64,000 nucleotides of DNA from JAEKLB01 sp050249235 (GCA_050249235.1 JBFWQW010000003.1:1-64000), one strand, 5' to 3'; numbered from the stretch's first letter, positions 1 through 9,879 are shown. The notes: generated from the letters alone by a model not told the origin. Translations and numbers: made by a program.

Positions 1-120
1 GCAATTTGCAGCGAGGACCATGATGATCCGAGTGCGCGCTGCCCGGTTCGATGGTTCATCGTCACCGAACAGCTGGACGAAGCAGAGGCTTCTGAATGGC
101 GCGGTCTACTGAACGAGTAG
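1..120 (+). CDS. 3' end of an unidentified gene (runs off the window)
   Basis: The frame starting at base 1 stays open for 39 codons and ends in TAG at 118-120. The visible C-terminus ends in EASEWRGLLNE. Third codon positions are only about 60 percent G/C, against more than 90 percent in neighbouring genes, so this piece may come from a different source, for example the edge of an acquired segment. No domain can be recognised from so short a tail. It could also be chance read-through, since no start is visible. Confidence 0.4.
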   Translation, partial: AICSEDHDDPSARCPVRWFIVTEQLDEAEASEWRGLLNE

Positions 121-291
121 CATGCGACGTCCGAGGATGATGGGCCAAAGTGACCTGGGCACTTAAACGATCCTATTGAGGCCTGGGACGGATTGGTGAG
201 CTCTCAAGACCTCCTTTATCTCCTTCAGAGATCCACTTCTTCCAGCTGACTCCTCCGCCCGGCAGGGAGCGACACGTCGCGATCGGTCGCG

Positions 292-297
292 TAGGGT
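292..297 (+). promoter_or_regulatory. -10 box of the cox operon
   Basis: TAGGGT lies 10 nt before the ATG at 308. The in-frame GTG at 296 falls inside this box, which favours the ATG as the start and suggests a leaderless or very short-leader transcript. Confidence 0.55.
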
Positions 298-307
298 GCC
301 GGCTCGC

Positions 308-2577
308 ATGAGCATCCTCGGAACCCGGGTCAAGCGGGTGGAAGACCCCCGCTTCCTCACCGTGGGCGGCACGTACAGCGACGACCTGCGGGATCCTCGC
401 CTCGACGGCGCCCTCCACCTCACCCTGCTGCGCTCGACCATGGCCCACGCCCGGCTGCGGTCGGTCGACGTCACCGCCGCCCGGCAGGCGCCCGGCGTGG
501 TCGCGGTCTTCACCGCCGCCGACCTCGGTCTGGCGCCGCAGGTGGCGATGGCGATGCTGCCGGCCGCCATGGCCCGGCCGCCGCTGGCGGACGGCGTGGT
601 GCGCTTCGTGGGCGAGCCGATCGTGGCCATCCTCACCGACGAGCGCTACCAGGGCACCGACGCGGCCGAGCTGGTCGAGATCGACTACGAGCCGCTGCCG
701 GTGGTGGTCGACCCACTCGACGCGGTGCGCGACGAGGTGCTGCTGTTCCCGGAGGTCGGCACCAACCAGGCCTTCGGCCGCCCCACCGAGCTCGATGCCA
801 CCCTCTTCGACGGGTGCGAGGTGGTCGTCAGCCAGGTGATCCGCAACCGCCGCCTGGCGATCGCCCCGCTGGAGGTGCGGGCCTGCGCGGCCGCGCCCGG
901 CGAGGACGGCCGGCTGGTGGCCTGGCTCAGCTCGCAGGGCGCGCAAGGCGCGAGGGACGCCGTGCTCGGCGCCCTCGGCCTCGAGGCAGGCTCCATCCAC
1001 GTGCTCACCCCCGACGTCGGCGGCGGCTTCGGGGCCAAGAGCGGCGGCGGCGCCGAGGAGTTCGTCGTGTGCCGGGCCGCCATGCTGCTCGGCCGCCCGG
1101 TCCGCTTCCTCGAGAGCCGCACCGACAACGTCCAGACCATGCACGGCCGGGGCCAGGTGCAGACCGTCACCATCGGCGGGAGCCGGGACGGCACGATCGG
1201 GGCCTACCGGCTCGAGGTAATCGGCGACGCCGGGGGCTACCCGGCGGTCGGCGCCTTCCTGCCGATGATGACCAGGATGATGGCGCCCGGCACCTACGCC
1301 ATCCCGAAGGTCGAGGTGGCGGTGAAGAGCGTCGTCACGAACACCGCCCCCACGGTCGCCTACCGGGGCGCCGGCCGGCCCGAGGCCTGCGCCGCCATCG
1401 AGCGGGCCGTCGACCTGTTCGCGGCCGAGATCGGCATGGACCCGGCCGAGGTGCGGCGCCGCAACCTGGTGCCGGCCTTCAGCGAGCCGCACACCACGCC
1501 GGTGAAGACCACCTACGACGTGGGCGACTTCCCGGCCGCCCTCGAGCGGGTGCTCGAGGCCGCCGACTACCCGGCCCTGCGGGCCGAGCAGGCCCGCCGC
1601 CGGGCCGCCGGCGACACCCTCCAGCTCGGGATCGGCCTCGCCGTCTACGTCGAGGTGACGGGCGGGGGCAAGGAGAGCGCCCGCATCGAGGTGCGGCCCG
1701 ACGGCTCGGCCGTCGTCTACACCGGCACCTCGCCCCACGGCCAGGGTCACGCCACCTCGTGGTCGATGATCGCCAGCGAGCGGCTCGGCATCCCCATGGA
1801 CCGGATCGAGTTCGTCTACGGCGACACCGACCTCGTGCCCGTGGGCGGCGGCACCGGCGGCTCCCGCTCGCTCCAGCTCGGCGGCTCGGCCGTCGAGCAG
1901 GCCGCCGGCGAGCTGGTGGACGCCACCCGGGCCCGGGCCGCGTCGGAGCTGGAGGCCAACCCCGACGACATCGTCTTCGACGTCGAGGCGGGGCGCTTTC
2001 ACGTGGCCGGCACGCCCACCGCGTCCCGCACCTGGGCCGAGCTGGCCGAGGCGGCCGTCGCCGCGGCCGGCCCGACCGACGTGGCCGGCCTGTTCGTCGA
2101 CTCCGAGTTCACCGCCGCCTCGGCCACCTTCCCGTTCGGCGCCCACGTGGCGGTGGTCGAGGTCGACACCGAGACCGGGCAGGTCCGCCTCGACCGCTTC
2201 GTGGCCGTCGACGACGCCGGCCGGCTGCTCAACCCGCTCATCGTCGAGGGCCAGCGCCACGGCGGCATCGCCCAGGGCGCGGCCCAGGCGCTGTGCGAGG
2301 AGATCGTCTACGACGCCGACGGCAACCCCCTCACCGCCAACCTGGCCGACTTCACGTTCATCTCGGCCTGCGAGCTCCCGAGCTTCGAGCTCGTGCCGAT
2401 GGAGACGCCCACGCCGGTGAACCCGCTCGGCGCGAAGGGCGTCGGCGAGTCGGGCACCATCGGCGCCACGCCCGCGCTCCAGAACGCCGTGGTCGACGCC
2501 CTGTCGCACCTCGGCATCCGCCACGTCGACATGCCCACCACCCCCCAGCGGGTGTGGGACGCCCTCCAGGAGGTCCG

Positions 2578-2581
<4 letters not shown>
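308..2581 (+). CDS. coxL: CO-dehydrogenase-type molybdenum hydroxylase large subunit, form II
   Basis: Large subunit of the xanthine oxidase/CO dehydrogenase family, 757 aa, which binds the molybdopterin cytosine dinucleotide cofactor. The active-site loop reads AYRGAGR at about residues 351-357. This is the form II signature; true aerobic CO dehydrogenases (form I) have AYxCSFR. The general-base Glu is present in GVGES at about residue 714. The ATG start is supported by a -10 box just upstream. The gene overlaps coxS by 4 bases (GTGA). With coxS and coxM it should form an (LSM)2 enzyme. CO oxidation is possible but unproven for form II; another aldehyde or purine-like substrate is equally open. 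Confidence 0.9.
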
Positions 2582-3035
<454 letters not shown>

Positions 3036-3039
<4 letters not shown>

Positions 3040-3869
3040 TCCCGGCCGCCTTCGACTACGTCCGGGCCGGCTCGGCCGCCGAGGCCATCTCGCTGCTCGG
3101 CGAGCACGGCGACGACGCCAAGCTGCTCGCCGGCGGCCACTCGCTGCTGCCGCTCATGAAGCTCCGCCTGGCCACGCCGTCGGTGCTGGTCGACATCGCC
3201 CGGGTCGGCGACCTCTCCTACATCCGCACCGAGGGCGACGAGGTCCGCATCGGCGCGCTCACCCGGCACTGCGAGGTCGAGCGCTCCGACCTGCTCGCCA
3301 CCGAGGTCCCGCTGCTGGCCCACGTGGCCGGCCAGGTGGGCGACCGCCAGGTGCGGCACCGGGGCACCATCGGCGGGTCGATCGCCCACGGCGACGCCGC
3401 CTCCGACCTGCCGGCGGCGGTGCTCGCCCTCGGCGGCTCCCTCGTGGTGCAGGGCCCGGGCGGCGAGCGGGTCGTCCCGGCCACCGACTTCTTCCTCGGC
3501 TTCCTCGAGACGGCGCTGGCCCAAGACGAGCTGCTCACGGAGGTGCGGGTGCCCCGGGTGGCGGGTGCCGGCTGGTCGTACCAGAAGTTCGTGAAGCGGG
3601 CCGCCGACTGGGCCATCGTCGGCGCCGCCGTGGTGCGGGCCGGCGACCGCAGCGGCGTGGCGCTCGTGAACATGGCGTCCGTCCCCCTGCGGGCGACGGC
3701 GGTCGAGGCCGCCCTGGCCGGCGGCGCCTCGCCGGCCGAGGCGGCCGGGCACGCCGACGAGGGCACCGACCCGAGCGCCGACATCCATGCCAGCGTCGAG
3801 TACCGCCGGCACCTGGCCCGTGTCCTCGTCCGCCGCGGCCTCGACGAGGCCGCCACCCGGTCCCGCTGA
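3036..3869 (+). CDS. coxM: CO-dehydrogenase-type FAD-binding subunit
   Basis: Medium subunit of 277 aa. It carries the two FAD-binding motifs of the family: AGGHSL at about residues 32-37 and TIGGS in the central part, followed by a CO_deh_flav_C-type C-terminal half. The start is GTG, overlapping the coxS stop by 4 bases. It completes the structural genes in the order L-S-M. As I recall, this differs from the M-S-L order of form I and the S-L-M order usually quoted for form II. The accessory genes begin 190 bases downstream, after a palindromic repeat pair. Confidence 0.92.
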
Positions 3870-3891
3870 GCCGGCGGCTGCCGCTGCCCCC

Positions 3892-4000
3892 GAACTCGGT
3901 GCGCTGGTCGCCGCTCAGCGGCGAGATCCGCACCGAGTTCAGGATGCCGGCGAACTCGGTGTGTTGGTCGCCGCTCAGCGGCGAGATTCGCACCGAGTTC
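3892..4000. repeat. Two tandem 49-bp imperfect palindromes
   Basis: Copies at 3892-3940 and 3952-4000 repeat with a period of exactly 60 bp. Each has outer arms of the type GAACTCGGTGCG / CGCACCGAGTTC and an inner arm pair TCGCCGC / GCGGCGA, so RNA from either strand folds into a long hairpin. The copies differ by few changes (GCGCTGG vs GTGTTGG, ATCC vs ATTC). The pair lies between coxM and coxD and may trim or attenuate the operon transcript, or be a REP-like dispersed element. Confidence 0.8.
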
Positions 4001-4047
4001 GGCACGGGGTGCCAGACGGGGACGGTCCGGCGCCGGGGTCCGGCCTC

Positions 4048-4053
4048 TAGGCT
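4048..4053 (+). promoter_or_regulatory. -10 box before coxD
   Basis: TAGGCT is followed by 6 nt and the GTG start of coxD. This suggests that the accessory genes have their own leaderless transcript behind the palindrome pair. Confidence 0.5.
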
Positions 4054-4059
4054 CGCCGG

Positions 4060-4971
4060 GTGATCCCGGGGGCCGTGGACGACGTCGCCGGCGTGCAGCG
4101 CGCCCTCGCCGAGCACGGCTACCTGGCCGACACCGGCCTGGCGACGGCGGTGTTCCTGGCCCTGCGGCTCGAGCGGCCCCTGTTCCTCGAGGGCGAGGCC
4201 GGGGTGGGCAAGACGGAGCTGGCCAAGGCCCTGGCCCGGTGGTCGGGCGGGCCCGTCGTGCGCCTCCAGTGCTACGAGGGGATCGACTCGGCGTCGGCCA
4301 TCTACGAGTGGGACCACGCCCGCCAGCTCCTGCACGTGCGGGCCGCCGAGGCCGCCGGCGAGGTGACCGGGGCCGACGCTCTGGAGCACGACCTGTTCGA
4401 CGAGCGCTTTCTGATCCGCCGCCCGCTGCTCGAGGCCATCAACCCCCGCGAGGGGCCCATGCCGGTGCTGCTCGTCGACGAGGTCGACCGGGCCGACGAC
4501 GAGTTCGAGGCCTTCCTGCTCGAGGTGCTCTCCGACTGGTCGGTCACCGTCCCCGAGCTCGGCACGATCCGGGCCGAGGTGCCGCCCATCGCCGTCGTCA
4601 CCTCCAACCGCACCCGCGACGTGCACGACGCCTTGAAGCGGCGCTGCATCTACCACTGGGTCGAGCACCCGACCTACGAGCGGGAGGTCGAGATCCTCCG
4701 CCTGCGGGCGCCCGGCGTGCCCGAGCGGCTGGCCCGGCAGGTGGCGGCCGCGGCCGCGGCGGTGCGGGCCACCGGCGTCTACAAGCCCCCCGGGGTGGCC
4801 GAGACGATCGACTGGGCCTCCTCGGTGGCTGCCCTCGGCGCCGACGCCCTCGACGCCGACGTGGCCGACGCCACCCTCGGCACCGTGCTCAAGTACCGCG
4901 AGGACCAGGACCGGGTGCGGGCGCAGGGTCTCGACGGGCTCGTCGCCGCCGCGGTCGAACGTGCCGGTTGA
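4060..4971 (+). CDS. coxD: MoxR-type AAA+ ATPase, CoxD-like
   Basis: A 303-aa AAA+ ATPase of the MoxR family. Walker A is GEAGVGKT at residues 45-52 and Walker B is LLVDEVDRAD. CoxD proteins help to insert or mature the Cu/Mo or Mo active site of CO-dehydrogenase-type enzymes, together with the VWA protein CoxE. The GTG start is supported by the TAGGCT box 6 nt upstream. The 3' end overlaps coxE by 11 bases, so the two are co-translated as a MoxR/VWA pair. Confidence 0.88.
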   Translation: MIPGAVDDVAGVQRALAEHGYLADTGLATAVFLALRLERPLFLEGEAGVGKTELAKALARWSGGPVVRLQCYEGIDSASAIYEWDHARQLLHVRAAEAAGEVTGADALEHDLFDERFLIRRPLLEAINPREGPMPVLLVDEVDRADDEFEAFLLEVLSDWSVTVPELGTIRAEVPPIAVVTSNRTRDVHDALKRRCIYHWVEHPTYEREVEILRLRAPGVPERLARQVAAAAAAVRATGVYKPPGVAETIDWASSVAALGADALDADVADATLGTVLKYREDQDRVRAQGLDGLVAAAVERAG

Positions 4972-6106
4972 CGTCGCCGCCGGGTTCGCCGGCAAGCTGC
5001 GGTCGGCGGGCCTGCCCGTGCCGCCCGACTGCGTGGTGGCCTACGCCCGGGCCCTCGACGCCGTCGGCCTCGGCGACCGCGACGGCGTGTACTGGGCCGG
5101 CCGGGCCACGCTCGTCCGCCGGCCCGACGACGTCGCCGCCTACGACGCCGCCTTCCGCCGCTTCTGGGACGGCTCGGTCACCGGTTCGCCCGACGAGGTG
5201 CTCACCCGTGCCGTCACCGTGGCCGTCGACGACCCCGACGGCGGCGACGGCGACGGCAACGGGGGCGAGGGGGACGAGGAGGTCGACCGCGTCCTGCGGT
5301 GGAGCCGGGCCGAGACGCTGCGCACCAAGGACCTGGCCGCCTGCACGCCGGAGGAGCTGGCCGAGGCCGACCGCCTGATCGACGCGCTCCGGCTCTCCGG
5401 CGCCCGCCGCCGGTCGCGCCGCCGCCGGCCGAGCCGCCGCCACGTCGACCTCGACCTCCGCCGCACGGTCACCCGCTCGCTCCGCACCGGGGGCGAGCCC
5501 ATCAGGCTGCTGTGGCAGGCACCGGGCCAGCGGCCCCGCCGGCTCGTGCTCCTGGTCGACGTCTCCGGCTCGATGTCGGCCTACGCCCGGGCGCTCGTGC
5601 GCTTCGCCCACGCCGCCGTCACCGGCCGGGGCGACGTCGAGGTGTTCGCCCTCGGCACCCGGCTCACCCGGCTCACCGCCGCGCTCCGGTCGCACGACGC
5701 CGACGCCGCCCTCGCCGCCGTCTCGTCCTCGACGCCCGACTGGGAGGGCGGCACCCGGCTCGGCGACACCGTCGGCGAGTTCGTCGAGCGGTGGGGCGTG
5801 CGGGGCATGGCCCGGGGCGCCGACGTGGTGGTGCTGTCGGACGGGTGGGACCGGGGCGACCCGGCCGTGCTCGGCGGGCACATGGCCCGCCTGGCCCGGG
5901 TGGCCCACCGCATCGTGTGGGTGAACCCGCTCAAGGCCTCGCCGGGCTACGCACCGCTGGCCGGGGGGATGGCGGCCGCCCTGCCCTGGGTCGACGAGTT
6001 CGTGGAGGGCCACGCGGTGGCCTCCCTCGAGGAGCTGGCCGCCCGCCTGCGGGGGTTGGGGGTCGGTGCCGGGCGCCGGCCGGTGGTGGGGGAGGAGGTC
6101 GGGTGA
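4961..6106 (+). CDS. coxE: VWA-domain protein, CoxE-like
   Basis: A 381-aa protein with a von Willebrand factor A domain in its C-terminal half. The MIDAS metal site DVSGS starts at about residue 200. A low-complexity acidic stretch followed by an Arg-rich segment (residues ~85-165) lies before it. It is the usual partner of the MoxR ATPase CoxD in maturation of CO-dehydrogenase-type enzymes. The GTG start overlaps coxD by 11 bases and the stop overlaps the next gene by 4. Confidence 0.87.
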   Translation: MPVDVAAGFAGKLRSAGLPVPPDCVVAYARALDAVGLGDRDGVYWAGRATLVRRPDDVAAYDAAFRRFWDGSVTGSPDEVLTRAVTVAVDDPDGGDGDGNGGEGDEEVDRVLRWSRAETLRTKDLAACTPEELAEADRLIDALRLSGARRRSRRRRPSRRHVDLDLRRTVTRSLRTGGEPIRLLWQAPGQRPRRLVLLVDVSGSMSAYARALVRFAHAAVTGRGDVEVFALGTRLTRLTAALRSHDADAALAAVSSSTPDWEGGTRLGDTVGEFVERWGVRGMARGADVVVLSDGWDRGDPAVLGGHMARLARVAHRIVWVNPLKASPGYAPLAGGMAAALPWVDEFVEGHAVASLEELAARLRGLGVGAGRRPVVGEEVG

Positions 6107-6420
6107 AGGAGATCCTGAACGACATCGAGCGGTGGCGCCGCCAGGGCCGCCGGGTGGCGCTGGCCCGGGTGGTCGACGTGGAGGGCTCCGGCCCCCGTCT
6201 GCCCGGCGCGGCCATGGCCGTGAACGACGAGGGCGAGGTGGCCGGGTCGGTGTCGGGCGGGTGCGTCGAGGGGGCGGTCGTCACCGAGGCCCTCGCCCTG
6301 CTGGAGGCGACCGCGCCGGGCAAGCTCGTCACGTTCGGCTACAGCGACGACGAGGCCTTCGCCGTCGGGCTGACCTGCGGCGGCACGGTGCACCTGTTCC
6401 TCGAGGAGCTCGACTGGTGA
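6103..6420 (+). CDS. Short XdhC/CoxI N-domain protein
   Basis: A 105-aa protein consisting only of the XdhC_CoxI N-terminal domain, with SVSGGCVEG in the middle and GLTCGGTVHLF near the end. The family helps to load the molybdenum cofactor onto xanthine-dehydrogenase-type enzymes. It lacks the Rossmann-like C-terminal domain, which the next gene carries. The start is GTG, overlapping coxE by 4 bases. It is likely a normal split form of the CoxF/XdhC chaperone, not a broken gene, because it starts and stops within a tight operon. Confidence 0.8.
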   Translation: MKEILNDIERWRRQGRRVALARVVDVEGSGPRLPGAAMAVNDEGEVAGSVSGGCVEGAVVTEALALLEATAPGKLVTFGYSDDEAFAVGLTCGGTVHLFLEELDW

Positions 6421-6445
6421 GCGCCGCCTCGCCGAGCACGACCCG

Positions 6446-7243
6446 ATGACCGACCTCTTCTCGCCTCTCGCCGCCCGCATCCGGGCCGGGCTGCCCGTGG
6501 CCCTGGCCACCGTCGTCAGCGGTCCCGACGTCGGCGCCAAGCTGCTGGCCGTGCCCGGCGAGCCTCCTGCCGGCTCGCTGGGCAACGCCGACCTCGACCG
6601 GGTCGTGTCCCGCGACCTCCTGGCCGAGCTCGACGCCGGCACGTCCGGCGTCCGCCACTACGGGCCGAACGGCGAGGCCCGCCAGGAGGACGTCACCGTC
6701 TTCCTCGAGACCTTCGCCCCGCCGCCCCGCATGGTCGTGTTCGGCGCCGTCGACTTCACCGCCGCCCTCGTGCGGGTGGCGAAGGTGCTCGGCTACCACG
6801 TCACCGTCTGCGACGCCCGGCCCGTCTTCGCCACCAAGGCCCGCTTCCCGTTCGCCGACGAGGTGGTCGTCGACTGGCCCCACCGCCTGCTCGAGCGCAT
6901 CGGCGGCGAGCTGGGCCGGCGGGACGCGGTGTGCGTCCTCACCCACGACCACAAGTTCGACGTGCCCGCCATCCAGGGCGCCCTGGCCACCGACGTCGGC
7001 TACCTGGGCGCCATGGGCTCGCGGCGCACCCACCTCGAGCGGGTCGAGCGCCTGCGCCTGGCCGGGCTCGACGACGGGCAGCTGGCCCGGGTCCACTCGC
7101 CCATCGGCCTCGACCTGGGCGCTCGCACGCCCGAGGAGACGGCGATCTCGATCTGCGCCGAGATCATCGCCGAGCGCACCGGCCGCCAGACCCGCTCCCT
7201 GCGGGACAGCGAGGGTCCGATCCACCAGCCGGTGCCCCGTTGA
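6446..7243 (+). CDS. coxF: XdhC/CoxF-family Mo-cofactor insertion protein
   Basis: A 265-aa XdhC-family protein. Residues ~1-90 resemble a diverged N-terminal XdhC domain without the usual GGCVE motif. From residue ~95 there is a Rossmann-type XdhC_C domain (VVFGAVDFTAALVRVAKVLG), followed by LTHDHKFD and GYLGAMGSRRT, which are hallmarks of the family. It probably works with the short XdhC protein upstream in loading sulfurated cofactor onto CoxL. The stop overlaps the TTG start of the next gene by 4 bases. Confidence 0.85.
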   Translation: MTDLFSPLAARIRAGLPVALATVVSGPDVGAKLLAVPGEPPAGSLGNADLDRVVSRDLLAELDAGTSGVRHYGPNGEARQEDVTVFLETFAPPPRMVVFGAVDFTAALVRVAKVLGYHVTVCDARPVFATKARFPFADEVVVDWPHRLLERIGGELGRRDAVCVLTHDHKFDVPAIQGALATDVGYLGAMGSRRTHLERVERLRLAGLDDGQLARVHSPIGLDLGARTPEETAISICAEIIAERTGRQTRSLRDSEGPIHQPVPR

Positions 7244-7800
7244 CGACCGCCGCCGTCGTGCTGGCGGCGGGGCGGGCCAGCCGCTTCGAAGCCGGCGACG
7301 GGGCCAAGCTGCTGGCTCCCTTCCGGGGCCGGCCGCTCGTGCGGTGGGCCGTCGACGCCGCCGTCGAGGCCGGCTTCGACGAGGTGCTGGTGATCACCGG
7401 CGCCGCCGACCTGACGGCCGTGCTGCCGCCGGGGGTGGTCGTGGTCGACAACGCCCGGTGGGCCGAGGGGCAGGCCACGTCGCTGGCCGCCGCCGTCGAC
7501 GCCGCCGCCGAGCGGGGCCACGACGCCGTGGTCGTGGGCCTCGGCGACCAGCCGCTGGTGACCGCCGGGGCCTGGCGGGCCGTCGGCGCCAGCCCGGCCG
7601 ACATCGCCGTCGCCACCTACGACGGGACGCGCCGGAACCCCGTCCGGCTGGCCCGCCCGGTGTGGCCCGAGCTCGACCGGGAGGGCGACGAGGGGGCCCG
7701 CACCCTCATGCGCCGGAGGCCCGAGCTCGTGGCGGAAGTAGCCTGCGCCGGCGATCCGGTCGATGTCGACACCCGGGAGGACCTCGAACGATGGAGCTGA
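7240..7800 (+). CDS. MobA-like nucleotidyltransferase (molybdenum cofactor cytidylyltransferase-like)
   Basis: A 186-aa NTP_transf_3 family protein. The nucleotide-binding motif LAAGRASRF, a downstream Lys (GAKLL) and the metal-site motif GLGDQP are clear. In cox/xdh clusters such proteins transfer CMP to molybdopterin (MocA function), which is the cofactor form CoxL needs. The start is taken as TTG at 7240, because the first in-frame GTG would remove the AAVVLAAG strand; the TTGA overlap with the previous stop fits coupling. It overlaps coxG by 10 bases. Confidence 0.82.
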   Translation: MTTAAVVLAAGRASRFEAGDGAKLLAPFRGRPLVRWAVDAAVEAGFDEVLVITGAADLTAVLPPGVVVVDNARWAEGQATSLAAAVDAAAERGHDAVVVGLGDQPLVTAGAWRAVGASPADIAVATYDGTRRNPVRLARPVWPELDREGDEGARTLMRRRPELVAEVACAGDPVDVDTREDLERWS

Positions 7801-8540
7801 GCAACGAGTTCACGGTGGGGGTCCCGGTCGACGAGGCCTGGAAGGTGATCACCGACCTCGAGCGCATCGCCCCGTGCATGCCCGGCGCCCAGCTCCAGGA
7901 GGTCGAGGGCGACGAGTACCGGGGCGTGGTGAAGATCAAGGTCGGCCCCATCACGGCCCAGTACAAGGGCGTGGCCTCCTTCCTCGAGCAGGACGTGGCC
8001 GCCCGCCGGGCCGTGCTGAAGGCCGAGGGCCGCGACACCCGGGGTCAGGGCAACGCGTCGGCCACCATCACGGCCCAGCTGGTGTCGGAGGGCGAGGCCA
8101 CCACCCGGATCACGGTCGACACCGACCTCACGATCACCGGCAAGGTGGCCCAGTTCGGCCGGGGGGTGCTGGCCGACGTGAGCACCAAGCTGATCGGCCA
8201 GTTCGCCGACTCGCTCAACTCGGAGCTCACCGGCGGGGAGGGCTCGGGGTCGGGAGCGGCGGCGCCCGCCCCCGTGGCCGAGCCCGAGTCCGCGGCCGCG
8301 TCCGGGCCGGCGGCGTCGGGCAACGGGGCCGGGCCCAGCGCCGACGCCGCCCCGGCGGTCCCTGCCCCGGCCCCGGCCGCGCCGGCCAGCGGGCTCCGCA
8401 CCATCGACTCGAAGCCGGCCGAGCCCATCGACCTGCTCGGCTCGGCCGGGTCGCCGGTGGCCAAGCGGGTCGGACCGGTCGTCGGTGTCGTGGTGGTGCT
8501 GCTGTGGTTGCTGCGTCGTCGCAGGAAGAAGCGGAACTAG
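7791..8540 (+). CDS. coxG: CoxG-like SRPBCC protein with C-terminal membrane anchor
   Basis: A 249-aa protein. Residues 1-~145 form a CoxG (SRPBCC/START-like) domain (FTVGVPVDEAWKVITDLERI ... CMPGAQL). Residues ~150-205 are an Ala/Pro-rich linker. The end is a single hydrophobic helix (VGVVVVLLWLL) followed by RRRRKKRN, a cytoplasmic positive stop. CoxG proteins tether CO dehydrogenase to the membrane, where electrons enter the respiratory chain. It is the last cox gene. The start overlaps the MobA-like gene by 10 bases. Confidence 0.9.
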   Translation: MELSNEFTVGVPVDEAWKVITDLERIAPCMPGAQLQEVEGDEYRGVVKIKVGPITAQYKGVASFLEQDVAARRAVLKAEGRDTRGQGNASATITAQLVSEGEATTRITVDTDLTITGKVAQFGRGVLADVSTKLIGQFADSLNSELTGGEGSGSGAAAPAPVAEPESAAASGPAASGNGAGPSADAAPAVPAPAPAAPASGLRTIDSKPAEPIDLLGSAGSPVAKRVGPVVGVVVVLLWLLRRRRKKRN

Positions 8541-8968
8541 CGCGGGTCGCCGAGCTGCTGGGGCGGCCGCCGGCGGGCCCGTTCGAGGTCGTCGTGCGCG
8601 ACGCCCTCGGCGACCCGGTGGTCCTGCGCAACGCCCCGCTGCTCGACGACGGCACGCCGATGCCCACCCGGTACTGGCTGTGCGGCCCGGCCCTGCGCCA
8701 GGCCGTCGGCCGGCTCGAGGCCGACGGGGGCGTCCGGGCGGCCGAGGCGGCCGTCGACCCCGCCGACCTGGCCGCCGCCCACGCCCGCTACGCGGCCGAG
8801 CGCGACGCCGCCCTGCCGCCCGGCCACGCCGGGCCGGCCCCCCACGGGGGGGTGGGCGGCACCCGGGTGGGCGTGAAGTGCCTCCACGCCCACTACGCCT
8901 GGTTCCTCGCCGGCGGCGACGACCCGGTCGGCCGGTGGGTCGACGCCCGGCTCGGGGCGGGCCGGTGA
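8504..8968 (+). CDS. DUF501 family protein
   Basis: A 154-aa protein of the DUF501 family typical of actinobacteria, with LLDDGTPMPTRYWLCGP in the middle and GVKCLHAHYAWFLAGGDDPVG at the end. Two conserved Cys and His residues in KCLHAH may bind metal. The function is unknown. The likely GTG start at 8504 lies inside coxG (37-base overlap); the upstream position is needed to keep the conserved LARVAELLGRP segment. The stop overlaps the Ppx/GppA start by 4 bases, the usual neighbourhood for this family. Confidence 0.8.
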   Translation: MVAASSQEEAELARVAELLGRPPAGPFEVVVRDALGDPVVLRNAPLLDDGTPMPTRYWLCGPALRQAVGRLEADGGVRAAEAAVDPADLAAAHARYAAERDAALPPGHAGPAPHGGVGGTRVGVKCLHAHYAWFLAGGDDPVGRWVDARLGAGR

Positions 8969-9879
8969 TCGTCGGGGCCGTCGACTGCGGCACCAACTCC
9001 ACCCGCCTGCTCGTGGCCGAGGTCGGCCCGGACGGCTCGTGGACCGACCTCGAGCGGGCGACCACCGTCACCCGGCTCGGGGGCGGGGTCGACGGGACCG
9101 GTGCGCTGTCGCCGGCCGGCATCGAGCGGACGGTCGGGGTGCTGGCCGGCTTCGGCGACCGGCTCCGGGCGCTGGGCGCCACCCGGGTGCGAGCCGTCGC
9201 CACCTCGGCGGCCCGGGACGCCCGGAACCGAGACGACTTCTTCGGGCCGGCCGAGGCCGCCCTCGGCGCGCCGCTCGAGCTGCTCTCCGGCGCCGAGGAG
9301 GGGACGCTCGCCTTCGCCGGCGCCACCCTCGGCCTCGACCCGGCGGTGGACGGCCCCTTCCTCGTCGTCGACATCGGGGGCGGCTCCACCGAGTTCGTGG
9401 TCGGCGCCTCGGCGGTGGAGGGCGTGCTGTCGGTCGACACCGGGTCGGTGCGACTCACCGAGCAGTGGCTGCACACCGACCCGCCCACCGCCGAGGAGCT
9501 GAGCATGGCCGTCTCGGTGGTGCGGGCCCACCTCGAGGACGTGACCCGCGAGCTCCCGGCATCCCGGGCCGCCCGCACGGTGGTCGGCGTGGCCGGCACC
9601 GTCACCCAGATCGCCGCCCTCGAGCTGGGCGGCTACGACCGCTCGGCCGTGCACCACCTCCGGCTCACCCGGGCCGCGGCCGAGGACGTCTTCCGCACCG
9701 TCGCCACCGAGCCGCTGGCCCGGCGCCTCCACAACCCCGGGCTGCACCCCGACCGGGCCGACGTCATCGTGGGCGGCTGCTGCGTTCTGGTGGCCGTCAT
9801 GCGCCACCTCGACCTCGACGAGCTGCTCGTCTCCGAGACCGACATCCTCGACGGCATCGCCCGGTCCCTCGCCCCCTGA
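8965..9879 (+). CDS. Ppx/GppA exopolyphosphatase family protein
   Basis: A 304-aa ASKHA-fold phosphatase. The N-terminal phosphate loop is VDCGTNSTRLL, the second glycine-rich loop is DIGGGSTEFV near residue 132, and the adenosine-type motif GVAGTVTQ comes later. The family removes phosphate from polyphosphate or from pppGpp. At about 300 aa it is the short form without the HD-like C-terminal domain. The GTG start overlaps the DUF501 stop by 4 bases, so the pair is an operon. Confidence 0.9.
   Translation: MIVGAVDCGTNSTRLLVAEVGPDGSWTDLERATTVTRLGGGVDGTGALSPAGIERTVGVLAGFGDRLRALGATRVRAVATSAARDARNRDDFFGPAEAALGAPLELLSGAEEGTLAFAGATLGLDPAVDGPFLVVDIGGGSTEFVVGASAVEGVLSVDTGSVRLTEQWLHTDPPTAEELSMAVSVVRAHLEDVTRELPASRAARTVVGVAGTVTQIAALELGGYDRSAVHHLRLTRAAAEDVFRTVATEPLARRLHNPGLHPDRADVIVGGCCVLVAVMRHLDLDELLVSETDILDGIARSLAP

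Noticed and set aside
173..2524. 783-codon open frame on the minus strand across coxL
   Set aside because: Antisense shadow of a strongly coding GC-rich gene; the translation is low-complexity Gly/Ala/Arg/Val/His text with no domain.
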